From positions 1-39,036 of the forward strand of contig CACNFY010000010.1 in the NCBI GenBank assembly GCA_902619925.1: a DNA stretch of 39,036 nt. Reading direction: 5' to 3'. Origin of the DNA: an uncultured Pelagibacteraceae bacterium. GTDB taxonomy: Bacteria > Pseudomonadota > Alphaproteobacteria > Pelagibacterales > Pelagibacteraceae. Below the pieces are notes generated by a model. The model had not been told where the DNA came from and did no database searches. It saw only the letters and a list, made by a program, of their open reading frames with translations. Position 1 is the first letter of the stretch. The number at the start of each line of letters is the position of its first letter. A program made the translations under genes and the position numbers. Of the stretch, positions 1-9,633 are shown in pieces.

Positions 1-2
1 TG

Positions 3-1106
3 GTGAAATCCGCAAAAGATAAAGATTTGGAAAATAAAGAAAAAAACAAAGCGCTAGACGCAGCGATAAACCAAATAACTGATACCTTTGGTAAAGGTTC
101 AGTGATGAAGCTTGGTCAACAAAAGGCTATGGATGTTGAATCAATTTCAACAGGATCATTAAGCTTAGACCTTGCTCTTGGAATAGGTGGTCTTCCCAAA
201 GGAAGAATTATTGAAATTTATGGACCAGAGTCTTCTGGAAAAACAACATTGGCTTTACAAGTTTTAGCCGAAGCACAAAAAGCTGGTGGGACATGCGCAT
301 TTATAGATGCTGAGCATGCTTTAGACCCAGTATATGCAAAGAAATTAGGTGTTGATACAGACTCCTTATTAATTTCTCAGCCAGATACTGGTGAACAAGC
401 TTTAGAGATTACTGATACATTAATCAAATCTGGCTCACTATCAGTTTTAGTTGTGGATTCAGTTGCAGCATTAACGCCTAGAGCTGAAATTGAAGGCGAT
501 ATGGGAGATCATCATGTGGGTCTTCAAGCAAGGTTAATGTCACAAGCATTAAGAAAATTAACAGGTTCTATTTCAAGAACTAATACAATGGTTATTTTCA
601 TTAACCAAATCAGGATGAAAATTGGTGTAATGTTTGGTAGTCCAGAAACTACATCAGGTGGTAATTCACTTAAATTTTATTCATCAGTTAGAATGGATAT
701 AAGAAGAATTGGTGCAATCAAAGATAAAGAACAAATTATAGGAAATAGCACAAGAGTGAAAGTAGTTAAAAATAAAGTTGCTCCACCATTTAAAGTAGTT
801 GAGTTTGATCTAATGTATGGAAAAGGAATTAGTAAAACGGGCGAGTTAATTGATCTTGGTGCTAAAGCAGATATAGTTGAAAAATCAGGAGCTTGGTACG
901 CATATAAAGGTGAAAAAATTGGTCAAGGTAAAGAAAATGCAAAACTTTACCTAGAACAAAATCCTAAAGCAGCTGCTGAAATTGAGATGGCAATTAGAGA
1001 GAAAGCTGGCTTAATTTCCAAGAAAATAGAGGGAAATCCTATAGAAAAGGAAAAAGTAGAGATAGCAGAAGCTGCAACTGAAGAAGTTCCTTCAAAAAAG
1101 AATTAG
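3..1106 (+). CDS. recA: Recombinase RecA
   Basis: RecA is the ATP-dependent strand-exchange protein of homologous recombination; it also triggers LexA self-cleavage. The protein shows the Walker A motif GPESSGKT at about residues 74-81, the DNA-binding loop region with QALRKLTG and [14 protein letters not shown], and the family-typical start [16 protein letters not shown]. At 367 residues it has normal length, including an acidic, Lys/Glu-rich C-terminal tail. The visible in-frame start is GTG at base 3, but bases 1-2 are TG, so an ATG beginning one base before the window is equally likely; the 5' end should be treated as possibly cut by one base. A strong terminator follows directly, so recA is not co-transcribed with alaS by default. 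Identification is certain; only the start is open. Confidence 0.97.
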   Translation: MKSAKDKDLENKEKNKALDAAINQITDTFGKGSVMKLGQQKAMDVESISTGSLSLDLALGIGGLPKGRIIEIYGPESSGKTTLALQVLAEAQKAGGTCAFIDAEHALDPVYAKKLGVDTDSLLISQPDTGEQALEITDTLIKSGSLSVLVVDSVAALTPRAEIEGDMGDHHVGLQARLMSQALRKLTGSISRTNTMVIFINQIRMKIGVMFGSPETTSGGNSLKFYSSVRMDIRRIGAIKDKEQIIGNSTRVKVVKNKVAPPFKVVEFDLMYGKGISKTGELIDLGAKADIVEKSGAWYAYKGEKIGQGKENAKLYLEQNPKAAAEIEMAIREKAGLISKKIEGNPIEKEKVEIAEAATEEVPSKKN

Positions 1107-1124
1107 CATAAATCTTTTAGCATC

Positions 1125-1158
1125 AAAAAGGGCGCCTTATTAAGGCGCCTTTTTTTTT
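1125..1158 (+). terminator. Rho-independent terminator after recA
   Basis: The arms GGCGCCTTA (1131-1139) and TAAGGCGCC (1141-1149) form a GC-rich hairpin. Five A before it (1125-1129) and nine T after it (1150-1158) extend the base of the stem and give the U-tract. It lies 19 bases after the recA stop and 40 bases before alaS. It is the clearest intrinsic terminator in the window. Confidence 0.93.
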
Positions 1159-1201
1159 AATTAGAATTTACTTACACTAAAAAAACGGTATTTTAAATAA
1201 A

Positions 1202-3868
1202 ATGCCAAATAATACCTTAAACGATATAAGAAAAACATTTCTTGAATATTTTAAAAAAAATGGTCACGAAATAGTAGGATCAAGTAATTTAGTACCGAAT
1301 AATGATCCTACATTAATGTTTGCTAACTCAGGAATGGTTCAATTTAAAAATGTGTTTACAGGACTAGAAAAAAGAAATTATCAAAGAGCTACCACCTCGC
1401 AAAAATGTGTAAGAGCAGGGGGTAAGCATAATGACTTAGAAAATGTAGGTTATACTCCAAGACACCATACTTTTTTTGAAATGTTAGGCAATTTTTCTTT
1501 TGGAGACTACTTTAAAGAGCGTGCGATTGAATTAGCGTGGAATTTAATTACCAAAGATTTCGGAATTGATAAAAATAAGCTTTATTTTACAGTATTCAAC
1601 GAGGATGATGAGGCCTTCAATTTATGGAAGAAAATTTCTGGTTTTGGAGAAGATAGAATAATAAAGATTTCTACTTCAGATAACTTTTGGTCCATGGGCG
1701 AAACAGGTCCATGTGGACCTTGTTCAGAGATTTTTTACGATCACGGAGATCAATTGTCTGGTGGTTTGCCTGGCACCAAAGACCAAGATGGAGATAGATA
1801 TATAGAGATCTGGAATTTGGTTTTCATGCAATTTGAACAAATTTCAAAAGACAAAAGAATTAATTTACCAAAACCCTCTGTTGATACTGGAATGGGTTTA
1901 GAGAGAATTACTGCTTTATTACAAGGTACGCATGATAATTATAAAAGTGATCATTTTAAAAAATTAATTGAATCGATATCAGATACCGTAAAAGTAAAAG
2001 CTGATGAAAATAACATCGCAAGTTTTCGTGTGATTGCAGACCATCTAAGAGCGAGCTCATTTTTATTAGCTGAAGGAGTATTACCATCTAATGAAGGGAG
2101 AGGCTATGTTCTAAGAAGAATTATGAGAAGAGGTATGAGACACTCTCATTTGTTAGGCTCGAAAGATCCAGTCTTTCACAATATTTTTAAAAGTCTATTA
2201 AATGAAATGTCAAATAGTTATCCTGAATTAGATAGAGCTCAATCATTAATTAAAGAAACTTTAAAAATGGAAGAAGAAAAATTTTTAGTTTTACTCGAAA
2301 GAGGCATGAAAATTTTAGATGAGGAGATCTCCAAGATAGATAAAGTCTTACCGGGTGAAGTAGCATTTAAATTATACGATACCTATGGTTTTCCATTAGA
2401 TTTAACAGAAGATATTCTTAAAAATAAATCTTTAAAAATTGATAACGATAAGTTTCAAAGTCTTATGCAAGAAAGTAAGGAACTTGCAAAAAAAAATTGG
2501 AAAGGTTCTGGTGACGCTGCTGTTGATGAGATTTGGTTTGATATAAAAGATAAAGTCGGAGCAACTGAATTTCTAGGTTATGAAAAAATTCAATCAGAGG
2601 GAGTTATTTTAAAACTTATCAAAAATAATAAAGAAGTTGATAGTTTAAAAACTGGTGAGAAAGGAATGATTGTTGTAAACCAAACACCTTTCTACGGTGA
2701 ATCTGGTGGTCAATTAGGAGATATTGGAAAAATAAATTCAGGTAATAATTCATTTACAGTCAATGATGTTCAAAAAAAATTAGGAAATCTATTTGTGCAT
2801 TATGGAGTAATGGATGGAGGAAGCTTGAAGGTTGGGGAAAGTGTGGAATTAAAAATAGATAGCGCGAGAAGAGAAAATATTAAAGCTTATCATTCTGCAA
2901 CTCACCTTTTACATGAGTCTTTAAGAAGAACTCTTGGAAAACACGTTATGCAGAAAGGGTCCCTAGTTGCTCCGGACAGATTACGTTTCGATTTTAGCCA
3001 TATGAAACCGATATCCAATGACGAAATGCTGAAAATTGAGGAAATAGCAAACGAGATAGTTAATAAAAAATCGGACGTAATAACTAGAATTATGACACCT
3101 GAAGAGGGCATAGAACATGGAGCATTAGCCTTATTTGGAGAGAAATATGGTGATGAAGTAAGAGTGGTTTTTATGGGAGATGAAGGTAATAAATATTTTT
3201 CAACTGAATTATGTGGCGGAACTCACGTTAAAAATACTGGAGATGTTGGAAAATTGAAGGTTATTAGCCAGTCATCGATTGCTGCAGGCGTTAGAAGAAT
3301 TGAGGCTTTAAGGGATAAACAATTAGAGGACTTCTTAAAAGATAAAGAAAAACAATCAAATTTATCAGCTCAAAAAGATGAGAAGACAATAGAAATGTTA
3401 ACTAAAGATATAACGTCTTTTGGTGGAAAGCCAAATTTAGAAAACAAAAATCCAAAAGACTTAATTAAAGATTTAACAAGACAACTAGAGAAATTGTCAA
3501 TTGGTAAAATTCTAAATGATAAATCAAAAAATATAATAAAAGATGAAACCATTAATAATATTAAAGTAAGATTTCAAAAAATTTCTGACTTACCTCCTAA
3601 AGAATTAAGAGGATTAGTTGACAACGGAAAAAAAGAAATAGGAGAGGGATTGATAATTATTTTTGCGAATAAAGATGGCAAAGTGGGGCTTGCAGTGGGA
3701 GTTACAAAAAAACTAACCTCAAAATACGATGCTGTAAAATTTGCAAAACTTGGATCAGAAGTAATTGGTGGCAAAGGTGGAGGTGGTAGACCAGATTTTG
3801 CTCAAGCAGGTGGTGTATTAGAAAATAAAATTGATGAAGCTTTTGAAAAATTAAAAGTTTTGATCTAA
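1202..3868 (+). CDS. alaS: Alanine--tRNA ligase
   Basis: Cytoplasmic class II aminoacyl-tRNA synthetase charging tRNA-Ala, with a built-in editing site that removes mischarged Ser and Gly. The full family architecture is present in 888 residues: the N-terminal catalytic core (opening [19 protein letters not shown], then [14 protein letters not shown]), the editing domain with the zinc motifs HSATH (about 564-568) and CGGTH (671-675), and the C-terminal C-Ala domain ending in a glycine-rich [16 protein letters not shown] stretch. The start ATG is preceded by an A-rich leader without an obvious Shine-Dalgarno sequence. Its 3' end overlaps the convergent icd gene by 18 bases, so the two transcripts must share complementary ends. 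Confidence 0.98.
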   Translation: MPNNTLNDIRKTFLEYFKKNGHEIVGSSNLVPNNDPTLMFANSGMVQFKNVFTGLEKRNYQRATTSQKCVRAGGKHNDLENVGYTPRHHTFFEMLGNFSFGDYFKERAIELAWNLITKDFGIDKNKLYFTVFNEDDEAFNLWKKISGFGEDRIIKISTSDNFWSMGETGPCGPCSEIFYDHGDQLSGGLPGTKDQDGDRYIEIWNLVFMQFEQISKDKRINLPKPSVDTGMGLERITALLQGTHDNYKSDHFKKLIESISDTVKVKADENNIASFRVIADHLRASSFLLAEGVLPSNEGRGYVLRRIMRRGMRHSHLLGSKDPVFHNIFKSLLNEMSNSYPELDRAQSLIKETLKMEEEKFLVLLERGMKILDEEISKIDKVLPGEVAFKLYDTYGFPLDLTEDILKNKSLKIDNDKFQSLMQESKELAKKNWKGSGDAAVDEIWFDIKDKVGATEFLGYEKIQSEGVILKLIKNNKEVDSLKTGEKGMIVVNQTPFYGESGGQLGDIGKINSGNNSFTVNDVQKKLGNLFVHYGVMDGGSLKVGESVELKIDSARRENIKAYHSATHLLHESLRRTLGKHVMQKGSLVAPDRLRFDFSHMKPISNDEMLKIEEIANEIVNKKSDVITRIMTPEEGIEHGALALFGEKYGDEVRVVFMGDEGNKYFSTELCGGTHVKNTGDVGKLKVISQSSIAAGVRRIEALRDKQLEDFLKDKEKQSNLSAQKDEKTIEMLTKDITSFGGKPNLENKNPKDLIKDLTRQLEKLSIGKILNDKSKNIIKDETINNIKVRFQKISDLPPKELRGLVDNGKKEIGEGLIIIFANKDGKVGLAVGVTKKLTSKYDAVKFAKLGSEVIGGKGGGGRPDFAQAGGVLENKIDEAFEKLKVLI

Positions 3869-5074
3869 TCTTTTTTTAAGATTGCTATCTATTACGTCTA
3901 AAAATTGATTAGTTGTTAAAAATTTCGTATCTGATCCAACTAATATAGCTAAATCTTTTGTCATTGATCCACTCTCGACCGTTTCAATGCAGGTTTTTTC
4001 CAGATTTTTAACAAATTTTTTTAAATCCTCGTTTTCATCAAGTTTTGCTCGGTGATATAAACCTCTGGCCCACGCAAAAATTGATGCAATAGGATTTGTT
4101 GAGGTTTCTTTTCCTTGTTGATGCATTCTATAATGTCTAGTGACAGTTCCATGAGCTGCCTCTGCTTCAATAGTTTTACCATCCGGGCTCATTAAAACAC
4201 TAGACATTAATCCTAATGAACCAAATCCTTGGGCAACCGTATCTGATTGAACATCGCCATCATAATTTTTACAAGCCCAAATATAATTCCCGTTCCATTT
4301 CATAGCACATGCTACCATGTCATCTATTAATCTGTGTTCGTATGTAATGCCTCTCTCTTTAAATTTATCTATGAATTCATTTTCATAAACTTCTTGGAAA
4401 ATATCTTTAAATCTTCCATCATATTTTTTTAAAATTGTATTTTTTGTAGACAGAAAAACTGGCCATCTTCTGTTCAATCCATAATTCATACATGCTCTTG
4501 CGAAATCTTTTATAGATTGATCTAAATTATACATCGACATCGCAACTCCTGGACCTGGAAAATTAAATACTTCAAATTCTTTTTTTTCTTTTCCGTCCTC
4601 AGATGTCCATTTAATCTCTAATTTTCCTTTACCCGGAACTTGGAAATCTGTTGCTCTATATTGATCTCCAAAAGCATGTCTCCCAATACAAATTGGGTTT
4701 TCCCAGCTTGGTACTAATTTTGGAATATTTTTACATAATATTGGTTCTCTGAAAACTGTTCCTCCAAGGATATTTCTTATTGTTCCATTAGGAGACCTCC
4801 ACATTTTTTTTAGTTTGAATTCTTCAACTCTACCTTCATCAGGTGTGATAGTTGCGCATTTTATTCCTACATTGTATTTTTTAATTGCATTCGCACAATC
4901 AATTGTAATTTGGTCAGAGGTCTCGTCTCTACTCTTTATGCCTAAGTCATAATATTTTATATCCAGCTCCAAATAGGGCTTGATTAGTTTATTTTTTATA
5001 AATTCCCAAATAACTCTGGTCATTTCATCACCATCTAGCTCTACAATAGGGTTTTTTACCTTAATTTTAGCCAT
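3851..5074 (-). CDS. icd: NADP-dependent isocitrate dehydrogenase (eukaryote-like dimeric type)
   Basis: TCA-cycle enzyme converting isocitrate to 2-oxoglutarate and CO2 with NADPH production. Length (407 residues) and sequence match the homodimeric subfamily shared by mitochondria and alphaproteobacteria, not the E. coli-type enzyme. Visible motifs include [16 protein letters not shown] at the N-terminus, GTVFREPI, the metal/substrate loop around [25 protein letters not shown], and the coenzyme-site segment [16 protein letters not shown]. It is transcribed toward alaS and diverges from psd across 76 AT-rich bases. Only the exact promoter is unclear. Confidence 0.97.
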   Translation of the reverse strand: MAKIKVKNPIVELDGDEMTRVIWEFIKNKLIKPYLELDIKYYDLGIKSRDETSDQITIDCANAIKKYNVGIKCATITPDEGRVEEFKLKKMWRSPNGTIRNILGGTVFREPILCKNIPKLVPSWENPICIGRHAFGDQYRATDFQVPGKGKLEIKWTSEDGKEKKEFEVFNFPGPGVAMSMYNLDQSIKDFARACMNYGLNRRWPVFLSTKNTILKKYDGRFKDIFQEVYENEFIDKFKERGITYEHRLIDDMVACAMKWNGNYIWACKNYDGDVQSDTVAQGFGSLGLMSSVLMSPDGKTIEAEAAHGTVTRHYRMHQQGKETSTNPIASIFAWARGLYHRAKLDENEDLKKFVKNLEKTCIETVESGSMTKDLAILVGSDTKFLTTNQFLDVIDSNLKKRLDQNF

Positions 5075-5150
5075 ATTTATTTATATATCTTATTAATTGA
5101 ATTATAGAGTTTTATATACATATTAACCACAAATTAGCAAATGAAGGATT
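5075..5150. promoter_or_regulatory. Divergent intergenic region between icd and psd
   Basis: These 76 very AT-rich bases must hold the promoters for both icd (leftward) and psd (rightward), unless the promoters lie inside the genes. Several TATA-like blocks are present (for example TTATATAC near 5112), but none has a convincing partner at -35. An AAGGA sequence 4 to 5 bases before the psd ATG at 5151 is a good ribosome-binding site. No strong inverted repeat was seen. Confidence 0.4.
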
Positions 5151-5798
5151 ATGATAGATAAAGTTTTTCCAAAGGTTCACAACGAGGGTTATAAATTTTT
5201 AGTTATTTTTGGCGTAATAACATTAATATTCTATTTTATAAATAACTTTTTAGGACTAATTGGATTAGTTCTAACTATTTGGTGTTATTATTTTTTTAGA
5301 GACCCAGAGAGACAACCCATTAACGACGAGGATTATCTTGTTAGTCCAGCAGATGGTGTAGTTTTACAAGTTAAAGAAACAAATGGACCTAAGGAACTAA
5401 ATTTAGAAAACAAAACTTTTACAAAAGTGAGCGTTTTTATGAATGTATTTGATTGTCATGTGAACAGAACACCATGCACAGGGAAGGTTTCGCAAATATT
5501 ATATAAACCTGGAAAATTTTTTAACGCTTCTCTAGATAAAGCGAGCGAGGATAATGAGAGAAATTATTATAAAATAACTAATACAAAAGGTGAAGATATA
5601 GTTGTTGTACAAATAGCAGGACTTATTGCTAGACGGATTGTTTGTGAAACTAATGAAGATACTGATCTACAACAAGGAGACAGAATAGGCATGATAAGGT
5701 TTGGAAGTAGGGCAGACTTATATTTTGAAAATTATAAACCATTAGTCAAAGTTGACCAAAAAACTATTGCCGGCGAAACACTAATTGCAAAAAAATAA
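5151..5798 (+). CDS. psd: Phosphatidylserine decarboxylase proenzyme (short form)
   Basis: Makes phosphatidylethanolamine from phosphatidylserine at the inner membrane. It is a pyruvoyl enzyme that cuts itself; the cleavage motif is RFGSR, giving a beta chain to G185 and a short alpha chain from S186, which would carry the pyruvoyl group. One or two hydrophobic segments at about residues 15-45 anchor it, followed by FFRDPERQPI and a SPADG motif. At 215 residues it belongs to the short class common in alphaproteobacteria rather than the roughly 320-residue E. coli form. The next gene, pssA, supplies its substrate and starts on the last base of its stop codon (TAATG), indicating coupled translation. 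Confidence 0.95.
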   Translation: MIDKVFPKVHNEGYKFLVIFGVITLIFYFINNFLGLIGLVLTIWCYYFFRDPERQPINDEDYLVSPADGVVLQVKETNGPKELNLENKTFTKVSVFMNVFDCHVNRTPCTGKVSQILYKPGKFFNASLDKASEDNERNYYKITNTKGEDIVVVQIAGLIARRIVCETNEDTDLQQGDRIGMIRFGSRADLYFENYKPLVKVDQKTIAGETLIAKK

Positions 5799-6592
5799 TG
5801 GAACCTAAAAGAAAATTTAAAATTGTTTCTGCAAAAAATTCTAGAGTTATATTGCCTAATATATTTACTTTAGTTGGTGTTTGCATTGGTCTATCTTCTA
5901 TCAAATTTGCATTTGATGGAAATTTTCAATTTTCAGTAATCGCAATAATTGTTGCAGGTATAATTGATGGCTTAGATGGAAGAATTGCAAGATTAATCAA
6001 AGGTACTTCAAAGGTGGGCAAAGAATTAGATTCCTTAACTGACGTAATTAGTTTTGGAGTTGCTCCAGCTTTTATAATGTATTTCTGGAAATTAAATGAG
6101 CTTGGAAGAATAGGTTGGTTTATATGTTTAATATACGTTGTTGCAGTTGCACTAAGACTGGCAAGATTTAATGTTAACTCGTCTGAGGAACCATTTTGGA
6201 AAGCTAATTTTTTTGAAGGAATTCCCTCTCCTGCTGGTGGAATATTAGTTCTTATGCCTTTATTTTTTAGTTTCAGTGAACTTACACTAATAAACATTAA
6301 TTATGATTTAGTAGTACCAATATTTTTTATAACGATATCAATATTATTAATTAGTAAATTACCAACTTACTCTTTCAAAAAAATAATTGTACCTAGAAGT
6401 ATGAGTATATTTTTAATATTTGGTGTAGTGATTTATTTTGTACTATTGCTTCTGTATACATTTAATACAATAGTTATTTCAGGTCTTATATATCTTTTAA
6501 TGATTCCAATTAGTTCTGTACATTTTATGAAAGTGAGAAATAAATTTACAACCCAATCAGGTGATATTGATGATCACGAAGATATATTGTGA
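5798..6592 (+). CDS. pssA: CDP-diacylglycerol--serine O-phosphatidyltransferase
   Basis: Integral membrane enzyme that joins CDP-diacylglycerol and serine to phosphatidylserine, the substrate for psd just upstream. The CDP-alcohol phosphotransferase signature is complete: D60-G-R-I-A-R65, eight residues, G74, three residues, D78, three residues, D82. A further run of hydrophobic helices extends to the C-terminus. At 264 residues the length is normal for type II PssA. It overlaps psd by one base and shares TGATG with the following glycosyltransferase gene, so the three look like one operon. Confidence 0.95.
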   Translation: MEPKRKFKIVSAKNSRVILPNIFTLVGVCIGLSSIKFAFDGNFQFSVIAIIVAGIIDGLDGRIARLIKGTSKVGKELDSLTDVISFGVAPAFIMYFWKLNELGRIGWFICLIYVVAVALRLARFNVNSSEEPFWKANFFEGIPSPAGGILVLMPLFFSFSELTLININYDLVVPIFFITISILLISKLPTYSFKKIIVPRSMSIFLIFGVVIYFVLLLLYTFNTIVISGLIYLLMIPISSVHFMKVRNKFTTQSGDIDDHEDIL

Positions 6593-7506
6593 TGAATAAT
6601 AAAGCAGTAGTAACTTTAGCAGACTCTACTTACTTCGAAATGTTAATAGAGCTTGTAGACTCTATTACAAGATTTAAAGAAAGCTCAAATGTCGATATTT
6701 GTGTTTTAGATGCTGGTCTATCAGATAACGAATTGAGCAAACTATCTGGGAGAGTAAAAAGTATCAAAAAAGCTGAATGGGATATTAAAGTACCAGATTA
6801 TAAAGTGAGAGGAAAAGAATGGTTAAAAAGTCAAATTTCAAGAGCTTTTTTACCAAGATACTTTCCAGATTATAAAAAATATTTATGGATTGATTGTGAT
6901 GCATGGGTTCAAGATTGGAATTGTGTGGAATTATATTTTAAAGCTTGTGATAGTGGAAAGCTAGGCATTACACAAACAATAGGTCCTGGTTATAAAATAA
7001 CCTCTAAAGTAAAGTGGATATTTGGAAAATTTGCTCAAATAAAATCTCAAAATTTTAAACATGCATTAAGTTCGAACATAAATTTAAATGACGCAAGAAA
7101 GCTCGCATTTGCTCCTCACATAAATATTGGAACATTTTCATTAGAAAAAAATTCACCCTGCTGGGACATATGGCAAAAAAATCTGAAAAAAACTCTTAGT
7201 GCGGGTAAAATTTTTGGATCGGAAGGTCTTGCTATAAATTTAAGTGTTTATGTCGATGGTGTTAATACTGAGTTTTTACCATTAAATTGCAATTGGATCG
7301 CAAGTAATTTGCTACCTAAGTTTGATGAAAATAGTAATTACTTTGTAGAACCTTATTTGCCAAATAATAAAATTGGTATAATGCATTTAGCAGCTGGCAT
7401 TTGGGAAAAAAATAAAGATATGAGAATAGATAAAAGTGTTAAAATAAACATTCAATCTATTTCAAATAATACATTGTCAAAAAGTTTAAGGTTTCTACCC
7501 AATTGA
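6592..7506 (+). CDS. Putative GT-A-fold glycosyltransferase (GT8-like)
   Basis: The 304-residue protein has no signal peptide. It opens with a beta strand (KAVVTLADSTYFEMLIELVDS) typical of nucleotide-sugar-binding domains. It carries a DxD metal-binding motif, D101-C-D103, in the context KYLWIDCDAWVQDW, as in GT8-type enzymes. A later stretch ending in IGIMHLAAG resembles the C-terminal metal/sugar-phosphate histidine region of that family. The ATG at 6592 is preferred to a GTG one codon earlier because it forms the TGATG overlap with pssA. Its place after psd-pssA could mean it glycosylates a lipid or an envelope component, but donor and acceptor are unknown. The family call is fair; the function is open. 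Confidence 0.7.
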   Translation: MNNKAVVTLADSTYFEMLIELVDSITRFKESSNVDICVLDAGLSDNELSKLSGRVKSIKKAEWDIKVPDYKVRGKEWLKSQISRAFLPRYFPDYKKYLWIDCDAWVQDWNCVELYFKACDSGKLGITQTIGPGYKITSKVKWIFGKFAQIKSQNFKHALSSNINLNDARKLAFAPHINIGTFSLEKNSPCWDIWQKNLKKTLSAGKIFGSEGLAINLSVYVDGVNTEFLPLNCNWIASNLLPKFDENSNYFVEPYLPNNKIGIMHLAAGIWEKNKDMRIDKSVKINIQSISNNTLSKSLRFLPN

Positions 7507-8117
7507 AAAAAAATAAGATATCAAAAAATTGGATTAATAAGCAAAGAAGAGATATTTATGTTAGACAATCTAAAATCGAAGGATACAGGTCTAGGGCAGT
7601 TTATAAACTTAAAGAAATAAACGATAAATTTAAAATATTAAGAAATGGTCAGTTAATAGTGGACCTTGGAGGAGCCCCAGGAAGTTGGTCTCAATATCTA
7701 TCTTCAACACTGAAAAATGCTAAATTATTAACAATAGATCTTATTGAAATTGAAGAAATTAAAAATGTTAAATTAATGAAAGGAGATTTTACTGATGATA
7801 TTTATAAACAAAAAATTAGGTCCTTTTTTAACACCAAAATAGATTTAGTAATTTCAGATATGGCTGTAAATACTACGGGGAACAAAAATCTAGATGCAAT
7901 TGTTACTGGACAATTAGCCATTGAGTCTATTGAATTTGCAAAGGGTATGTTAAAAAAAAATGGTCAATTTGTCACAAAAATATTTATGGGATCCTCATTT
8001 AATGAAATAATATCTAAATCTAAAAAATACTTTAAAGAAACTAGCGTTTTTAAACCACCGTCTAGCAGAAAAGACTCTAAAGAAACTTTTTTAATATCAA
8101 AATTTTTGAGATCATAA
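7503..8117 (+). CDS. rlmE: 23S rRNA (uridine-2552 2'-O) methyltransferase RlmE/FtsJ
   Basis: SAM-dependent methyltransferase acting on the A-loop of 23S rRNA during late 50S assembly. It shows the family N-terminus (YVRQSKIEGYRSRAVYKL), the SAM-binding motif VDLGGAPGSWSQYL, and the K-D-K-E catalytic set: Lys in SRAVYKL, Asp in VISDMA, Lys in FVTKIF and Glu in SKETFLIS. The start is TTG (7503), overlapping the upstream stop as TTGA. No ATG or GTG precedes the conserved N-terminal segment, so TTG is the only sensible start. At 204 residues the length is normal. Confidence 0.94.
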   Translation: MKKNKISKNWINKQRRDIYVRQSKIEGYRSRAVYKLKEINDKFKILRNGQLIVDLGGAPGSWSQYLSSTLKNAKLLTIDLIEIEEIKNVKLMKGDFTDDIYKQKIRSFFNTKIDLVISDMAVNTTGNKNLDAIVTGQLAIESIEFAKGMLKKNGQFVTKIFMGSSFNEIISKSKKYFKETSVFKPPSSRKDSKETFLISKFLRS

Positions 8118-8153
8118 GCCTTTTAATTTATATAGAATCGTATATATAAGGAC

Positions 8154-9218
8154 ATGGACCCTATAAAAGAAGCACTCACATTCGATGATGTAACGCTCGT
8201 ACCTAAATACTCTTCGGTCTTACCGTCAGATGTACAAACAGAAACATCCCTTACTGAAAAATTACAACTTAAAATACCTTTAATAACTTCTGCCATGGAT
8301 ACTGTTACAGAGGCAAAAATGGCAATAGCGATTGCAAAAGCTGGAGGGATTGGAGTTATCCATAGAAATTTACCAATAAAAAAACAAGTTATCGAGATAA
8401 AAAAGGTAAAATCATTGAAATTAAAAGTTGGGGCAGCAGTTGGTGCAGGAATTAACGAATTCGAAAGAGCCAAAGAGATTTTAAAATGTAAAACTGATTT
8501 AATTGTAGTAGACACCGCACATGGTCACACTAAAAAAGTAGGTGAGATAATTAAAAAAATTAAGAAAATTAAACCAAAATCAGTGTCACTTTGTGCAGGA
8601 AATGTTGCTACTGCAGACGCAGCTAAGTTTTTAATTAAATTAGGAGTAGATGTAATAAAGGTTGGTATTGGTCCAGGTTCAATTTGTACTACAAGATTAG
8701 TTGCCGGTATTGGGGTACCGCAACTTAGTGCAATTTTAAATGTAAGAAACGGGATCAAAAATAAGAAAGTAAGTATCATAGCTGATGGTGGAATAAAATT
8801 TTCTGGAGATATAGCAAAAGCTCTTGCAGCAGGCGCAGATGCGGTAATGATAGGCTCATTATTTGCTGGAACAGATGAGGCGCCAGGAAAAGTAACAAAA
8901 AGAGGCGGTAAATGGTTTAAAAGCTTTAGAGGCATGGGATCTATTGGTGCCATGAATAGAGGTTCGGCGGATAGATACTATCAATCAAAACAAAAGGATA
9001 AATCAAAGTATGTTCCAGAAGGAGTTGAGGGATTTGTAAAATATAAAGGTAAAGTAGATAAAATATTTTATCAATTGATAGGTGGATTAAAATCTTCAAT
9101 GGGATACCTTGGGGCAAAAAAAATAAAAATTTTAAGTCAAAATCCAAAATTTGTTAAAATTACAAAAGCAGGATTTTATGAAAGTATGGTACATAACATT
9201 GATGAAATTAAAAAATAA
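8154..9218 (+). CDS. guaB: Inosine-5'-monophosphate dehydrogenase, CBS-less form
   Basis: Oxidises IMP to XMP with NAD+, the committing step of GMP synthesis; GMP synthase (guaA) is encoded one gene downstream. The catalytic loop GIGPGSICTTR places the nucleophile at C178. The mobile flap contains the Arg-Tyr pair (GSADRYYQS) and VPEGVEG, which are IMPDH rather than GMP-reductase features. At 354 residues it is about 130 shorter than common IMPDHs. The tandem CBS (Bateman) module normally inserted after the segment near residues 72-86 is absent, so the barrel runs straight from IKKQVIEIKKVKSLKL into KVGAAVGAG. Such enzymes would lack nucleotide control through CBS domains. An AAGGA ribosome-binding site lies just before the ATG. 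Confidence 0.94.
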   Translation: MDPIKEALTFDDVTLVPKYSSVLPSDVQTETSLTEKLQLKIPLITSAMDTVTEAKMAIAIAKAGGIGVIHRNLPIKKQVIEIKKVKSLKLKVGAAVGAGINEFERAKEILKCKTDLIVVDTAHGHTKKVGEIIKKIKKIKPKSVSLCAGNVATADAAKFLIKLGVDVIKVGIGPGSICTTRLVAGIGVPQLSAILNVRNGIKNKKVSIIADGGIKFSGDIAKALAAGADAVMIGSLFAGTDEAPGKVTKRGGKWFKSFRGMGSIGAMNRGSADRYYQSKQKDKSKYVPEGVEGFVKYKGKVDKIFYQLIGGLKSSMGYLGAKKIKILSQNPKFVKITKAGFYESMVHNIDEIKK

Positions 9219-9633
9219 ACTTTTAATATTAATTTTCATTTCATTTTGTAGTAATTCTTTTGCTCAAGAGAATTTTTTTAAGGATGCTCAAAATTTTTTT
9301 AAAGAGGAAAAATTTGATAAAGCAAAATTTTTATTTCAAAAAAATCTAGTTTTTAATCCAAAAGATTCTAATTCATATCTGTATTTAGCTAAAATTTATA
9401 AAATAGAGGAAAATGAGAAAGAAACAGAAAAAAATTTAAATTCTACATTGTTAATTGATCCAAGTAATGAAGAAGCAATGTATATGAAAATGGATATAGA
9501 ATTAACTAAATCAAACTTTTCAAAAGTAAAAGAATTGAAATCAGATTTTGAAAAAATATGCGATAAATTGTGCGATAAAATTACTTCTATTCAAGAGAGG
9601 TTAAAAAATTTCGATAGCTCAAATGAGTCTTAA
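9202..9633 (+). CDS. Small exported TPR-like protein between guaB and guaA
   Basis: A 143-residue protein with a classical signal peptide ([21 protein letters not shown], cleavage before Q-E) followed by about two to three TPR-type helical repeats: [21 protein letters not shown], then [20 protein letters not shown]. The reading frame is open further upstream, but starting at this ATG gives the signal peptide, so this start is chosen. It overlaps the guaB end by 17 bases and the guaA start by 11, so it is translationally wedged between two purine genes. No function can be assigned beyond a likely periplasmic protein-protein-interaction role. Confidence 0.75.
   Translation: MKLKNKLLILIFISFCSNSFAQENFFKDAQNFFKEEKFDKAKFLFQKNLVFNPKDSNSYLYLAKIYKIEENEKETEKNLNSTLLIDPSNEEAMYMKMDIELTKSNFSKVKELKSDFEKICDKLCDKITSIQERLKNFDSSNES

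Noticed and set aside
5926..6297. 123-codon open frame antisense to pssA
   Set aside because: The pssA frame carries the full CDP-alcohol phosphotransferase motif; the antisense product has no family features.
8525..8953. 142-codon open frame antisense to guaB
   Set aside because: It is a shadow of the guaB reading frame with no recognisable domain or start signal.
8154..9218. GMP reductase instead of IMP dehydrogenase, because of the short length
   Set aside because: The DRYYQS and VPEGVEG flap segments and the nearby guaA are IMPDH features; only the CBS module is missing.
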